A stretch of DNA of 64,000 nt from Bos javanicus (lineage: Eukaryota > Chordata > Mammalia > Artiodactyla > Bovidae): the NCBI RefSeq assembly GCF_032452875.1, contig NC_083897.1, positions 12,134,854 through 12,198,853 on the forward strand. Direction: 5' to 3'. This document shows, one piece after another, positions 25,481-38,800 of this stretch. The notes under the pieces were generated by a model that saw only the letters and a list, made by a program, of their open reading frames with translations, was not told the DNA's origin and did no database searches. The stretch's first letter is position 1. The number at the start of each line of letters is the position of its first letter. A program made the position numbers and the translations under genes.

Positions 25481-26342
25481 TTTAATGTTTTTAAAACATT
25501 TACAACAGCAACTTCATATAATAAGTACAATACAGTTGTTAGCTATCTAAAATTAAATTGATAACTGAGATCAAAATATGTTTCTTTTAAAATCAGATAT
25601 CAGGTTTCAAAGAATGATAAAGTATAACCAACTTAAATTAAGATGTGGGGTTTCTATGTTTTTAATTTAAACCACTTAAAAATTTAATTTCAATATTAAG
25701 TTATAGTTTATTTAACTTATATATTTGATATAAATATACATCTTAAATATTGGTAGCTATAATTTGAATGAATTTGAACACAAAGCTTAATTTCAGGGAA
25801 AGAAGCCTGCAATTACTAACTGAATCAAATGGGCAATTACTAGACACAATTCAACCATGAAAACCTAAAACAGTAGTTATAGAAATGACAGGTTTGTGAC
25901 ATTTTGCACTAGATTGTTTATATTTCTGTTTATAGAAGTGAGAGGTAAATTTTTTAAAATCAAAGAACAAATCTATTAATTAATGATGGGGCATGCCATC
26001 ATTAGATAAGTATGAGAATTAAAGATGAAGTGCTCTGCTTCTTTGAAAATAGAAATAAAATTAATTCTATCTGATATTAAAAGCAATATATTCTCTTTGT
26101 TTTAAAAAAACAGAAAATTCAGGAAACTATAAAAGATGGTAAAATCACCAATCATCTTACAACCTAATGACTATGAACATATTCATGTATATTCATCCAC
26201 AGATTCATCTACATAATAAATGCTTTCTTTTACTTTTCAAAAATAGAACTTGTATTGCATGGCCTCTTTTTCAATACTATAGTTGAGATATTTTCTGTAT
26301 CAGTACATGTAGCTCTAGGGTATAATTTTCATGACTCTAATG
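25481..26342. other. Unclassified AT-rich DNA
   Basis: No gene or recognised repeat. Confidence 0.4.
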
Positions 26343-26350
26343 TATTACCT

Positions 26351-26561
26351 TGGGGTTTTCCTAGTAGCTCAGAGGGTAAAGTATCTGCCTGCAATGCCAG
26401 AGACTTACCTTGAGGCTTCCCTGGTAGCTCAGAGGGTAAAGTGTTGGCCTGCAATGCAGGAAACCTGGGTTTGATCCCCGGGTCAGGAAGATCCCCCAGA
26501 GAAGGAAATGGCAACCCACTCCAGTACTCTTGCCTGGAAAATCCCATGGACAGAGGAGACA
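26351..26561 (+). mobile_element. Bov-tA SINE with duplicated head
   Basis: tRNA-like head present twice, then one BovA body. Flanks TATTACCT at 26343-26350 and 26562-26569 look like target-site duplications. The duplicated unit is exactly 60 bp (26345-26404, 26405-26464) and includes flanking TTACCT. Confidence 0.85.
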
Positions 26562-26569
26562 TATTACCT

Positions 26570-28149
26570 AATTATATAAGAATGGGTATTAATCTTTTAT
26601 ATCTAAGCATTTTATATTATAAAATTTTAAGAAATAAAGTTTATATGTACTTCATTTATGAACCTCTATTATTATTTTCTTAGGAGTATTCATAGGATTG
26701 AAATTGTTAATAAGTACCTACATACATTTTTAAAGCTTTAATGCAAGTGAAAAAGTATTTCCTAGAAAAATAATTTGCAGTATCATAATGTTTGTATCCA
26801 TTTTCTTGCAGCTTTTCCATTAAAACATCAACCATTTGTCATTTTTATGAACTTGATAGGGAAAGTATATCACTTTAGCTCTTTACTTTCTATCTCTTTA
26901 ACTAATACAATTAAATAGTTATTATGTCTATTGTATTTTAGTTTATTTTTAAATTAATTTTCAAGCATTTTGCATATATTTTCTAATGAAATATTTTAAA
27001 TGTTCAATGTCATTATATTTATTGATTTTATAATATATATTTGTTAAAAATGCCAGCAACAGAAAAACGGAAAAACAAAAGTATAGTAAAACACTAATTT
27101 CAACACAGAGAAATAGCTACTTCTATCATTTACTGAGCATCAATTATGATATACTTCTTCATACATACAGTTAGTTGAATGAGTAACTAGTATTTAGAAG
27201 TAATGAGAAATTGTTCCACACATGCTACATTTAAATATAATTACTTAAATTACATTTAATCTTATTTGAGTTAACCTAGCACACAAAGTTGCTGCAGGTG
27301 TAAATCCGAAGTTATTGCTAAACTTCAAAGAAATGTTTCTTTACAGTAAGAGATATTCATTTTAAACAATCCATCTGAATTATTAAAAGATATTTAAAAA
27401 TTTTAATATAGTTTCTTTTTGCTCATGTATGCAAGTATAATTATTGTTTACATTAGTCTGTATCCAGGAATCTGTCTAAATCTTTACTTAAGCATCTGTT
27501 TATACCTTCTTTTGAGTTTTCTATATTAATCATATAATCAGATTTAACTCTTCACATTAGTCTTTATGCCATTTATTTATATTTGTCCTATCTTACTGCA
27601 CTCTCTAGGAAAATCCTTAAAATGTTGAATTGTAATACTGTTGTCAGATCATGTTTTCTCACTGAAGATTTTAAAGGAACAAGATTTTCCACTTCTGTGG
27701 CAGAGGCAATGCTATATATTCATCAAAATATACCTCTTTTCTTCTTTGCCATATATATAGAAAACTATATTCCCAAGCCTCTTTTGCAGTTAAGTTGAAG
27801 ATATGTAACTGGATTCTGACCAATGGATAAAGGCAATTGAAAGTCTCCAAGATCTGAATCTTAAAAAGATCTCATGGGATCCATCCACTCCCTCTTTCCA
27901 TGCAAAACTACACTCCATAAATTTCACATATCAAAGCTACACGATGGAAGCAGCTTGGCTCTCTGAGTTACCACTTTGAGGGGTACTGTCCTGGAGAGTT
28001 GCCAGATCTGAATTTGAAATTGTCTAAACGAAAAATAATGTTTAAAACCATTATAAGTTTTGTGAATGTCTGTTGCTGAAATAAATCCTTTCCTCCTTTA
28101 ACTAGAGTGGATTCTATTATCAATAAATTGAACATGAAAAATATACCAT
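26570..28149. other. AT-rich DNA with an ancient repeat
   Basis: About 27700-28090 resembles an ancient mammalian interspersed repeat (CCTCTTTTGCAGTTAAGTTG, CTGACCAATGGATA). No gene; the 71-codon frame at 27583-27798 is unsupported. Confidence 0.4.
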
Positions 28150-28640
28150 CCATTTCTTATTTTCTAAAAGGTTTTTTTGTTTCAACTAATTAAGAATGTT
28201 GAATCTTATCCAGTATATTTTTCTCATATATTAGGTTTATTACATTTTCCCTCAATTTGTTAATGTTATGAACTAAATTTTATAACATTAATTCAGGCTT
28301 TCATTCCCAGATAAACCCAATTCTATGGTGATGTATCATCATTTTGCTAAAGCAAGAGATCTACATTGCAAATATTTTATCACAGTTTTAGCATCAACAA
28401 CCTTATATTGTTCTTTGTTCATTGATCAGTCGTTAATTCTTACCTAACTTTAATATGAAGGTTATACTAGCCCCAATTACATGAGTTGTATTATTTGCCC
28501 AGTTTTTCATAAGAGATGGTATAAGACATGAATTTCTTAAATAGCTGCTAGAATTTAGTAGATGAATGATTGGGTCTTAATGTTTTCTTTATGAAAAATT
28601 TTAATTTATATATTCAGTTTAATTATTAATGAATATTCAC
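28150..28640 (-). repeat. Old L1 ORF2 fragment
   Basis: Minus-orientation ORF2 text, strongly decayed (AAGAATGTTGAATCTTATCC, TAAACCCAATTCTATGGTGA). Confidence 0.55.
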
Positions 28641-29687
28641 ATTTCCATAGGAAGGGCAAGATGGCAGTCTAGGAAAAACCCTGTGCTCACCTTCTCCCAC
28701 AGACATATCAAGTCTACATTTACATATATGGTAATTCCACCTGAAGAAGACCTGAGGTCTGACTGAAGAGCCACTGTACATAGAAGGACCACATAGAAGG
28801 AGGTATGAAAGATGGAGATAAGATATCCACAGGAACACCATCCCCATTTCTATGATTTGTATTAATATTATGGAGTGATATAGCTGAGGGGCCCAAGCAC
28901 ATAGTCACCCACCAAGGGAGACAGCAAAAAAAAAAAAAAAAAGCACTTTAAAGGGTAGCTAGAATATATGAGACGGAAATCCATTTACTAACCATATAAA
29001 TTCTTCCAAATGAGCAGATAACACCTAGAGCCCTCTCTGAGGTTGGAGGTGCTGGAGAGCACCATTGTTTGACTCTCCCCAGGATTCCCCCATCCCTTGC
29101 CAACTCCAGCACTAGCACCAGCCACCCCTCCAAGAGAGCCTTGGGTGTAGCTCTACCCAGGGACTGCCAGCAGTCCAGACCCAATTCAGTTACAACCACT
29201 GTACCAAGGGGCCATGGACACAGTTCTCCACAGGAATTTCCCCTGACCTGACCCTGATCCATCCTTAGCCACTCTGCCAAAGCAACTTCAGGCACGGTAT
29301 CCCCCTAGGGACGGCCTCCAGACCAGACCAGTCCAGCTTTAGCAGGAGTGCCAAAGCCACTAGGCAAAAGCAGTCTATACAGGGGACACTCCCACACAAA
29401 GCTACTCCTTCAAGACCAGGAAAAGGAGATGTTTGGACTAATTCATAGTATAAAAAACTGAATGTCAAACAAAATGAGAAGACAGAGGAATAGGTTCCTA
29501 ATGAAAGAACAAAATAAAACTCCAGGGGAAAAAACTAATGAAATGGAGATGATTAACTTACATGATAAAATGTTCAGTGAAAGGGTCATAAGGATGTACA
29601 TTTAACTTGAGATAAGAATGGAGAACTCACTGACAGCATCACAAAACATAGATAATTTAAGAAAGAGTAAATCAGAACTGAACATGG

Positions 29688-29712
29688 TATGTGTGTGTGT
29701 GTATGTGTGTGT
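29688..29712. repeat. (TG)n microsatellite
   Basis: Short TG run with one TATG interruption directly at the 3' end of the adjoining minus-strand Bov-tA, probably grown from its tail. Confidence 0.8.
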
Positions 29713-29916
29713 GTTAGAAGCTTAGTCATGTCCAACTCTTTGCGACCCCATGGACTGTAGCCTGCTAGGCTCCTCTGTCCATGGAATTTTTCAGGCAAGA
29801 ATATTGGAGTGAGTTGCCATTCCCTTCTCCAGGGGATCTTCCTGACCCAGCGATCAGATCCAGTCTCCTGCATTGCAGGCAGATTCTTTACTGCTTGGGC
29901 TACCTGGGAAGCCCAC
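29713..29916 (-). mobile_element. Bov-tA SINE
   Basis: Minus-strand copy, BovA body then tRNA-like head ending CTACCTGGGAAGCCC, lying in the ORF1 portion of the old L1. Confidence 0.9.
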
Positions 29917-30389
29917 AATAAAATTTAAGAAATATTTGAAATTTTAAAAAATATACACTAGAGGGAAGAGCAGATTATGATACAGAACAGATAAGAAACC
30001 TGGAAGACAGAAGAGTGGCAATCATTCAATCAGAACAGGAAAAGAAAAAAGAATTTTAAAATATGAAGAGAGTTTAAGGGACATATTGGACAATAGCAAC
30101 TGTTATAACATTTGCATTAGATGCAACCTGGAAAGAGAAGAGAGAAAGAGATAGAAAGTTTCTTTGAAGAAATAATGGCTTAAAATTTCCCTAACCTGGG
30201 GAAGGAGATAGACATCAAAGCTAAGGAAGAACAGTAGGTTACAGATAAGGTGAACTCAAAGAGATATACAACAAGGCACATTATAATTAAAATAGTAAAA
30301 GTTAAAGAGAGAATCTTAAAGGCTGCAAGAGAAAAACAACTAATCACATACAAGGGATACCCAATAAGACTATCAGCTGATTTTTTAGC

Positions 30390-31301
30390 AGAGGAAAAGG
30401 AGTACGTCAAGGCTGTATATCGACACCCTGTTTATTTAACTTATATGCAGAAATGCTGGACTGGAAGAAACACAAGGTGGAATCAAGATTGCTGAGAGAA
30501 ATATCAATAACCTCAGATATGCAGATGACACCACCCTTATGGCAGAAAGTGAAGAGGAACTAAAAAGCCTCTTGATGAAAGTGAAAGAGGAGAGTGAAAA
30601 AGTTGGCTTAAAGCTCAACATTCAGAAAACGAAGATCATGGCATCCGGTCCCATCACTTCATGGCAAATAGATGGGGAAACAGTGGAAACAGTGTCAGAC
30701 TTTATTTTGGGGGGCTCCAAAATCACTGCAGATGGTGACTGCAGCCATGAAATTAAAAGACGCTTACACCTTGGAAGGAAAGTTATGACCAACCTAGATA
30801 GCATATTCAAAAGCAGAGACATTACTTTGCCAACAAAGGTCTGTCTAGTCAAGGCTATGGTTTTTCCTGTGGTCATGTATGGATGTGAGAGTTGGACTGT
30901 GAAGAAGGCTGAGCGCCGAAGAATTGATGCTTTTGAACTGTGGTGTTGGAGAAGACTCTTGAGAGTCCCTTGGACTGCAAGGAGATCCAACCAGTCCATT
31001 CCGAAGGCGATCAGCCCTGGGATTTCTTTGGAAGGAATGATGCTAAAGCTGAAACTCCAGTACTTTGGCCACCTCATGCGAAGAGTTGACTCATTGGAAA
31101 TGACTCTGATGCTAGGAGGGATTGGGGGCAGGAAGAGAAGGGGACGACAGAGGATGAGATGGCTGGATGGCATCACTGACTCGATGGACGTGAATCTCAG
31201 TGAACTCCAGGAGTTGGTGATGGACAAGGAGGCCTGGTGTGCTGCAATTCATGGGGTCGAAAAGAGTCAGACACGACTGAGCGACTGATCTGATCTGATC
31301 T
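30390..31301 (+). mobile_element. BovB LINE inside old L1
   Basis: Plus-strand RT to 3' end with a GATCT tandem tail. The frame is open for 249 codons (30539-31288), ending TRLSD as in intact BovB. Shares uncommon variants (HLGRK, KAISPG) with the inverted copy at 34264-35520. Confidence 0.9.
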
Positions 31302-31451
31302 TACAGGTCAGAGGGGAGTGGCAGGATATAAAATACTTAAAGGAAAAAAAATAATAAAATCCAGAATATTCTATCTAGCAAGGCTTTCATTCAAAATTGA
31401 AGGATAGATAGTTTCCCAGACAAGCAAAACTAAAGGAATTTATCACCATTA

Positions 31452-31725
31452 AAAGGAAATGGCAACCCACTCCAGTACTCTTGCCTGGAAAATCCCATGG
31501 ATGGAGGAGCCTGGTGGGCTGCAGTCCTTGGGGTCGCTAAGAGTAGGACACGACTGAGCGACTTCACTTTCACTTTTCACTTTCATGCGTTGGAGAAGGA
31601 AATGGCAACCCACTCCAGTGTTCTTGCCTGGAGAATCCCAGGAACGGCGGAGCCTGGTGGGCTGCCGTCTTTGGGGTCGCACAGAGTCAGACACGACTGA
31701 AGCGACGCAGCAGCAGCAGCAGCAA
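31452..31725 (+). mobile_element. BovA dimer SINE
   Basis: Two BovA monomers without tRNA head, joined by a CTTTCACTTTTCACTTTC linker; ends in (GCA)n at about 31708-31725. It splits the ORF1 region of the old L1. Confidence 0.88.
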
Positions 31726-32234
31726 AATGGTCTTACAAGAAATGTTAAAGGATCATCTTCAAATGGAAAAGAAATGGCCATATCTTAAAATAAAATATAT
31801 TAAAGGAAAAATCTCACTGATAAAAACAAATATATAGTTAAAACAGTGGATCAGCCACTTAAAAAGCTAGCATGAAGGTTATGCAATAAAAGTAGTACAG
31901 TCAACTAAGAATGCAGTAAATATTTAAAAGGTACACAGAAGATGTAAAATATGACATCGAAAACATAAAATGTGGGAGGAGTAAAAATGTAGTGCTTTTA
32001 GAATGCCTTAGAAGTTAAAGGACTATCAAATTAAAAGATGGCTATATAAACAGATCAATATTTATGAACCTCAAAGTAACCACAAACCAAAAAACTACAA
32101 TGGATACATGAAAAAATAGAGAGGAATTCAAATGTAACACTAAAGGAATGCATCAAACCACAAAGGAAGAAGACAAAAAGAATTACAAAAACAACCAGGA
32201 AATAAAATAACAGTAAATAAATACATATCAATAA

Positions 32235-33105
32235 TTATTTTATCCATTTATTTACTGATGGACATTTAAGTTGTTTACATATCTTGGCTATTATAAATAA
32301 TGCTGTGATAACACAGGGGTACATATATCTTTTTGTATTAGTGCTTTCATATTCTTCAGATATGAAGCAAAATAGCTAGATCATATAATAGATTTGTTCT
32401 GAATTTTTTGAAAAATCCCTATTGTATCTATTCCAATTTACATTCCCATCAACAGCATAGGAGGATTCCCTTTTATCCTGTTATTTCCTGCCTTTTTCAT
32501 ATTAGCCATTCTAACAAGTATAAGGTGATACCCCATTGTGGTTTTGATTTGCATTTTCCTAATGATTAGTGATGCTGAGCACCTTTTCATTTACCTTTTG
32601 GACATTTAGATATTTTCTTTGGAAAAATGTTTATTCAGGTCCTTTGCCCATTTTTAATTAGATTTTTTCTATTGAGTTGCATGTTATTTATATATTTTGG
32701 ATATTAGCCACTTATTGGATATGCCATTTGCAAATACTTCCTTACACTTTGTAGGTTGTCTTTTTGTACTATACTAAGTGAAATTAGATAGAGAAAGACA
32801 ACTGTATGATTTTACTCATATGAGAAATAGTAAAAGAAAAAACAAACAAAAAATGAGCAAACAAAGCAAAACTAACTTATAGATACAGAGAACAGAATAG
32901 AGGTTGCCAGAGGGAAGAGGTGGGGAAAGGGTGAAATGGGTGAAGGGGATCAACTGTATTGTGATGAAAGGAAACTAAATATTTGGTGGTAAGGATGTTA
33001 TATGGTATACAGAAGTAGAAATACAATGTACACATGGAACTTATATAATGTAGTCAACTGGTGTTACCTCAAGAAAATTAAACCTAAAAGAAAGGATTCA
33101 AGCCA
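32235..33105 (+). mobile_element. L1 with inverted 5' segment inside old L1
   Basis: 32235-32760 is L1 ORF2 C-terminal text on the minus strand; from about 32765 to 33105 it is L1 3' UTR on the plus strand. This 5'-inverted shape sits between the ORF1 and ORF2 parts of the old element. Old and diverged, borders approximate. Confidence 0.6.
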
Positions 33106-34263
33106 TCATTTTTATTTTAAATATAAATGAACTAAATGCTCTGGTCAAAAGTTCTCTCTATTCAGTACCCTGAATAGAAAACAAACAAGCAAACAATAAA
33201 ATGAGATCCACCTATATGTGGCCCAAAGAGACTGATCTTATGTCTAAAGATACACATAGAATGAAAGCAAACATATGGGAAATGGTATTTTATCCAGAAA
33301 ACTACAAAAAACACAAATATATGGAGACTAATGTTAATAAAAAAATCAATGGGTCAATACAAAAATCAAAGTAGAAATTTTTAAAAATCCTTGAGAAAAC
33401 TGAAAATGGAAACATAAATCTATAAAACCCATGGGACACAGAAAAAAGCAATTCTAAGAGGGTAGTCCATAGCAGTGTGGGCCTACATCAAGAAACAAGA
33501 AAAATCTCAAGTAACCTAAATGTATATTTAAATAAGCTAGGAAACCAAGAACAAATAAAGTCCAAAGTTAGTAGAAGGAAGGAAATAATAAAGATTAGAG
33601 AAGAAATAATGAAATAAAGACAAGTCAATAAAACTAAAAGTTGCTTCTTTAACAGGTAAATTAAATTGACAAGCCTCTAGCCAGACTCAAGAGGAAAAAA
33701 GAGAATCTAATTAAATAAAATCAGAAATGAAAGAGGAGAAATTACAACTGACAACACAGAAATACAAAGGATCATAAGAGAATACTATGAACAATTATAT
33801 GCTAACAAATTAGAAAAGTTAGAAGAAATGGATAAATCCTAGAAACATACAATTTTCCAAGACTAAAGCATGAAGGAATGGAAAAAATTAAGAATAATTA
33901 AGTAGTTAAACTAAATCAGGAAACAAAAAACCCTTCTTGTCAAAAAAGTCCACATCCTGGTGGCTCCACAGTTGAATTCTATGAAACATTTAAAGAAGAG
34001 TTAATACCTATCCTTCCGAAATTTTTCCAAAAAATAGAAGAGGAAGAAACACTTCCAAATTAATTTTATGAGGTCAGCATTACCCTGATAATAAATCCAG
34101 GCCAAGACATCACATACAGCAAAAAAAGAAAACAATAGGTAAATATTCCTGATGAACAAAATGTAAAAATACTCAACAAAATGTTAGCAAACATAATTCA
34201 ACAATACATTGAAAGTATCATACACCATGAGCAAGTGGGATTCATTCCAGGGATACAAAGATA

Positions 34264-35520
34264 GTTCAGTTCAGTTCAGTCACTCAGTCGTGTCTGACTC
34301 TTTGAGACCCCATGAATCACAGCACGCCAGGCCTCCCTGTCCATCACCAACTCTCAGAGTTCACTCAGACTCACGTCCATCAAGTCAGTGATGCCATCCA
34401 GCCATCTCATCTTTTGTCATCCCCTTCTCCTCCTGCCCCCAATCCCTCCTAGCATCAGTCTTTTCCAATGAGTCAACTCTTCGCATGAGGTAGCCAAAGT
34501 ACTGGAGTTTCAGCTTTAGCATCATTCCTTCCAAAGAAATCCCAGGGCTGATCGCCTTCAGAATGGACTGGTTGGATCTCCTTGCAGTCCAAGGGACTCT
34601 CAAGAGTCTTCTCCAACACCACAGTTCAAAAGCATCAATTCTTCGGCGCTCAGCCTTCTTCACAGTCCAACTCTCACATCCATACATGACCACAGGAAAA
34701 ACCATAGCCTTGACTAGACAGACCTTTGTTGGCAAAGTAATGTCTCTGCTTTTGAATATGCTATCTAGGTTGGTCATAACTTTCCTTCCAAGGTGTAAGC
34801 GTCTTTTAATTTCATGGCTGCAGTCACCATCTGCAGTGATTTTGGAGCCCCCCAAAATAAAGTCTGACACTGTTTCCACTGTTTCCCCATCTATTTGCCA
34901 TGAAGTGATGGGACCAGATGCCATGATCTTTGTTTTCTGAATGTTGAGCTTTAAGCCAACTTTTTCACTCTCCTCTTTCACTTTCATCAAGAAGCTTTTT
35001 AGTTCCTCTTCACTTTCTGCCATAAGGGTGTTGTCATCTGCATATCTGAGGTTATTGATATTTCTCCCGGCAATCTTCATTTCAGCTTGTGCTTCTTCCA
35101 GCCCAGTGTTTCTCATGATGTACTCTGCATATAAGTTAAATAAGCAGGGTGACAATATACAGCCTTGACATACTCCTTTTCCTATTTGGAACCAGTCTGT
35201 TGTTCCATGTCCAGTTCTAACTGTTGTTTCCTGACCTGCATACAGATTTCTCAAGAGGCAGGTCAGGTGGTCTGGTATTCCCATCTCTTTCAGAATTTTG
35301 CACAGTTTATTGTGATCCACACAGTCAAAGGCTCTGGCATAGTCAATAAAGCAGAAATAGATGTTTTTTTCTGGAACTCTCTTGCTTTTTCAATGATCCA
35401 GCAGATGTTGGCAATTTGATCTCTGGTTCCTCTGCCTTTTCTAAAACCAGCTTGAACATCTGTAAGTTCATGGTTCACGTATTGCTGAAGCCTGGCTTGG
35501 AGAATTTTGAGCCTTACTTT
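34264..35520 (-). mobile_element. BovB LINE inside old L1, RT frame largely open
   Basis: Minus strand, AGTTC tandem end at left. 311 open codons (34385-35320) carry the catalytic LRYADDN and the RT C-terminal region; the usual RQGC before it reads CQGC. A frameshift near the ORF end and another near 35370 disable it. Confidence 0.92.
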
Positions 35521-37145
35521 ATTAGTTAACATCCATTAATAAAACACCATGATACACCACATTAGCAAAATAAAGGATATAAACTGTGTGATCATCTTGA
35601 TAGATGCAGGAAAATATTTGACAAAATTCAACATTAATTTATGATTAAATGTCTCAGAAAGTGTGTATAGAGAAAACATATTTCAAGATAGCAAAAGCCA
35701 TATATGACAAACCCACAGCCAACATCACACTTAATGGTAAAAAGATGAAAGCATTTCCTCTAAGATCATTAACAACACAAGAATACCTACTTTCATCATT
35801 TTCATTTAACATAATCTTGGAAGTTCTTGCCATAGAAATTAGGCATGAGAAAGAAATTAAACTCATTCAAAGGAGGAAAGAATATACACTGGAAAAAAGA
35901 CAGTCTTTTCGATATGTGGTGATGGGAAAACCAAAGAGCTACATATAAAATAATGAAATTATAAAATTGTCTCATACTATGCACAAAAATAAACTTAAAA
36001 TGCATTAAAGACCTAAATGTATGACTTGAAAGGAAACAAAAGCAAACATAAAAATGGGACCTAATTAATGTCAAAAACTTTTGCACAGCAAAGGAAACCA
36101 ACAAAATGAAAAGAAAACCTACTGAATGGGAGAAAAATATTTGTAAATGGTATATCTGATAAGGACTTGCTATCCTAATCATATACATAACTCATATACT
36201 TAATATTAAAAAAGAAAAAATCAATTCAATAAAAAATTGGGCAGAGAACCCTGAATAGATATTTTTCCAAAGAAGATGTAGAGATGGTCACGAAACACAC
36301 AAAAAAGTGCTGAACATTACTAATCATTAGAGAAATGTAAATTAAAACCACCATAAGATATCATCTCACACTTGTCAGAATGCATATTATCAAAAAGAAA
36401 AGAAACAAACAATAAAGGTTGGCAAGGATGTGGAGAAAAGAGAACCCTCATCCACTATGGAAAACTATATGGAGGTTCCTTAAAAAGTTACAAAGAACTA
36501 CTGTAAGTAATTTACCTTTTTTGTATTTATTGAAATAAAATTAAAAATGCTAACTTGAAAAAAATATGGATTCCTATGTTCATTGCAGCACTATTAATAA
36601 CAGCCAAGATATGAAAGTATCCATCAATAGATGATGTTATACACAGACACATACATACACATACTACTCAGTCATCAAAAAAAAAAAGCATTAAATCTTG
36701 GCATTTGCAACAACATGTTGGACCTGGAGGGTATTATACTAATTGAAATAAGTCAACGGATAAAGCAAATATCATATAATTTTACTCATAAGTAGGATCT
36801 AAAAATATAAAAAACATCATATGTAAAAACAAGAAAACAGAAAGAGACTCATAGATACAGTGAACAAATTGGTAGTTGCCAGAGGTGGGGGATAGTGGGA
36901 TGGATGAACAGGTGAAGCAGATTAAGAGGTCCAAATTTCCATCTGTAAAATAAGTCAGGGGATATAATGTATACATAGGGAATGTAGTCAGTAACATTTT
37001 AACAAGTTTGCATTTTGACTAGTGGTAAGTAGATTTTTTATCATGATTATTTCATAAGGTATAAAAATACTGAGTCACTATGTTGTATAACTCAAATTAA
37101 TATAATATTGTAAGTCAAGTATAACTTAATAAAAATGCAACAAAA

Positions 37146-37560
37146 GGAATATTTAAATTCCCTTTTAGTGATTTCTGAGTTATATTTTCTAAGAATCTGT
37201 CAATTTCATTATTCTTATTTTAAAACTCATTATCTCGTTACAATTTAAATCATTTGGCACTGTTTATGCAGAATATTATTTTTGTCATTATCTCATTTTT
37301 CCTAAATCAATCTTTCACAAGTTTTTCAGTTTTATTAGTTTTTTTCTAATTTTTCTAAAGAACATTTAATTTTGCTATTCCTTTCTAACTAATCTTTGTT
37401 TTTTGCTCATGTTTTTATTATTTATTTATTTTTTCCCAATTTTACTCTATTTTTCTAATTTATTTAAATGGATACTTAGTTAATTATAAGCCTCTTCACT
37501 TCAAATATAATATTTGAAGGCTATACATATCACTAATTTTAATTTTACCTGAAAAGTACA
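37146..37560 (-). repeat. Old L1 ORF2 fragment
   Basis: T-rich minus-orientation ORF2 text; strongly decayed, assigned on general resemblance only. Confidence 0.4.
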
Positions 37561-38639
37561 GGTTTTGTAGAGGCCGCAATATCTCATTTAAAGAATTATG
37601 GCTTTATGTGAAGGTCTCCAATATTAACTTCAAGATATGTGCTAGACATTATCCCATGCCACACAAGAAGTCATCAAAACAATAAACATGAGGATCTTTA
37701 GATGCCTTCAACTCTGTAATTATGCTCTTGTTTCTCTCCATGTTATGATTTCTCTTTAATTTGTTCTATGAGGATTTTCTCTATTTATTTGACAATTCAA
37801 ATACACACACACAGACTTTATGCAGAATTTATGAAACCCTATGCCAGTGAGTATATTAAGCTAATTCTTTTAGTATTTCTAAGTATATAAATTTATTAAT
37901 ATTTTATTTGAAATAATGCATGCATCATCTATTTCCACCATATCAGGGAAACTGATACCCAGTTTTTCTATGGGTTCCCACCAAAAAACCTAGGAAAAAT
38001 ATATAGGAAAAGAAACAGTCTCAGACATTGGAAATCAGCAATTAAAGACTGATCAGTGAGTTAAGTGGAACAAAAAAGGTGGTTCCCCCTTGCTTTCTGC
38101 ATTGAGCATTTTCCAGATTTGGAGGTGGTGAGAGGAAATCCAAAACTAAACATGACAGTCTCACTGACTGAGGAGAAAGTTATTGGTGTACAAGTAGCCT
38201 GATGCAGCTGGGATTTGTGTAACAAGCTATTGGAGAGGAGGGAAACAGGCATATTTTGATCTCAGAAATCTGCATTAAATTTCCTTTGAGCTTTTGTAAG
38301 CAAATACCTAGCTGTGCAAACATAAGATAAAATTCCATGATGCTTGAAAAAGATGACAGGGAGCTAAAAACTCAACAAAGAACATAGCTCAAACAGGGTT
38401 ATATGTTCAATTTTGGTGGTTTGTAGAAAAGGGATATTTTTGAATATCTAGTATATTCAGTAGAAATGTCAGAAGAGTTATGGCTTAATAGCAGAAGAAA
38501 ACTATCCCTAGAATAAGTTTAATTTGATATTCATTTGACAAAAGCTTTAAAAGAAGCCATGAGAGGATTGAATTATTTGTAAGCAACAACTACTAGCCAA
38601 AACAAATGTCAACCCTCCTTAAATAAATTTAGAATCACA
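37561..38639. other. Unclassified non-coding DNA
   Basis: No gene. Parts may be a decayed L1 5' region but I cannot support a family. Confidence 0.35.
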
Positions 38640-38696
38640 GACATTCAACAATATGTAATTTTAAATATTTATAACCCAATAATAAGTTACTTGGGC

Positions 38697-38800
38697 ATGA
38701 ACTTTGTGCAAACTCTGGGAGATCATGAAGAACAGAGAGGCCTAGAATGCTGCATTCCATGGGGTCATGGATAGTTGGACATGACTGGGCGACTGAATGA
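38697..38800 (+). repeat. BovB 3' fragment
   Basis: About 100 bases of the BovB end (CAAACTCTGGGAGATC ... GACTGGGCGACTGAATG), diverged. Confidence 0.75.

Larger units (their letters stand above)
28648..37145 (+). mobile_element. Old near full-length L1 with four nested insertions
   Basis: In order on the plus strand: 5' UTR start (GGGCAAGATGGCAGTCTAGG, 28655), ORF1 region with AAATAATGGCTTAAAATTTCC (about 30170) and its C-terminal part split at 30390 and 31452, ORF2 endonuclease region (from about 33110), reverse transcriptase (about 33700-35800), ORF2 C terminus and the 3' end near 37145. All frames are decayed. Insertions: BovB 30390-31301, BovA dimer 31452-31725, another L1 32235-33105, BovB 34264-35520. 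Without them about 5.2 kb of L1 remains. Confidence 0.75.
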
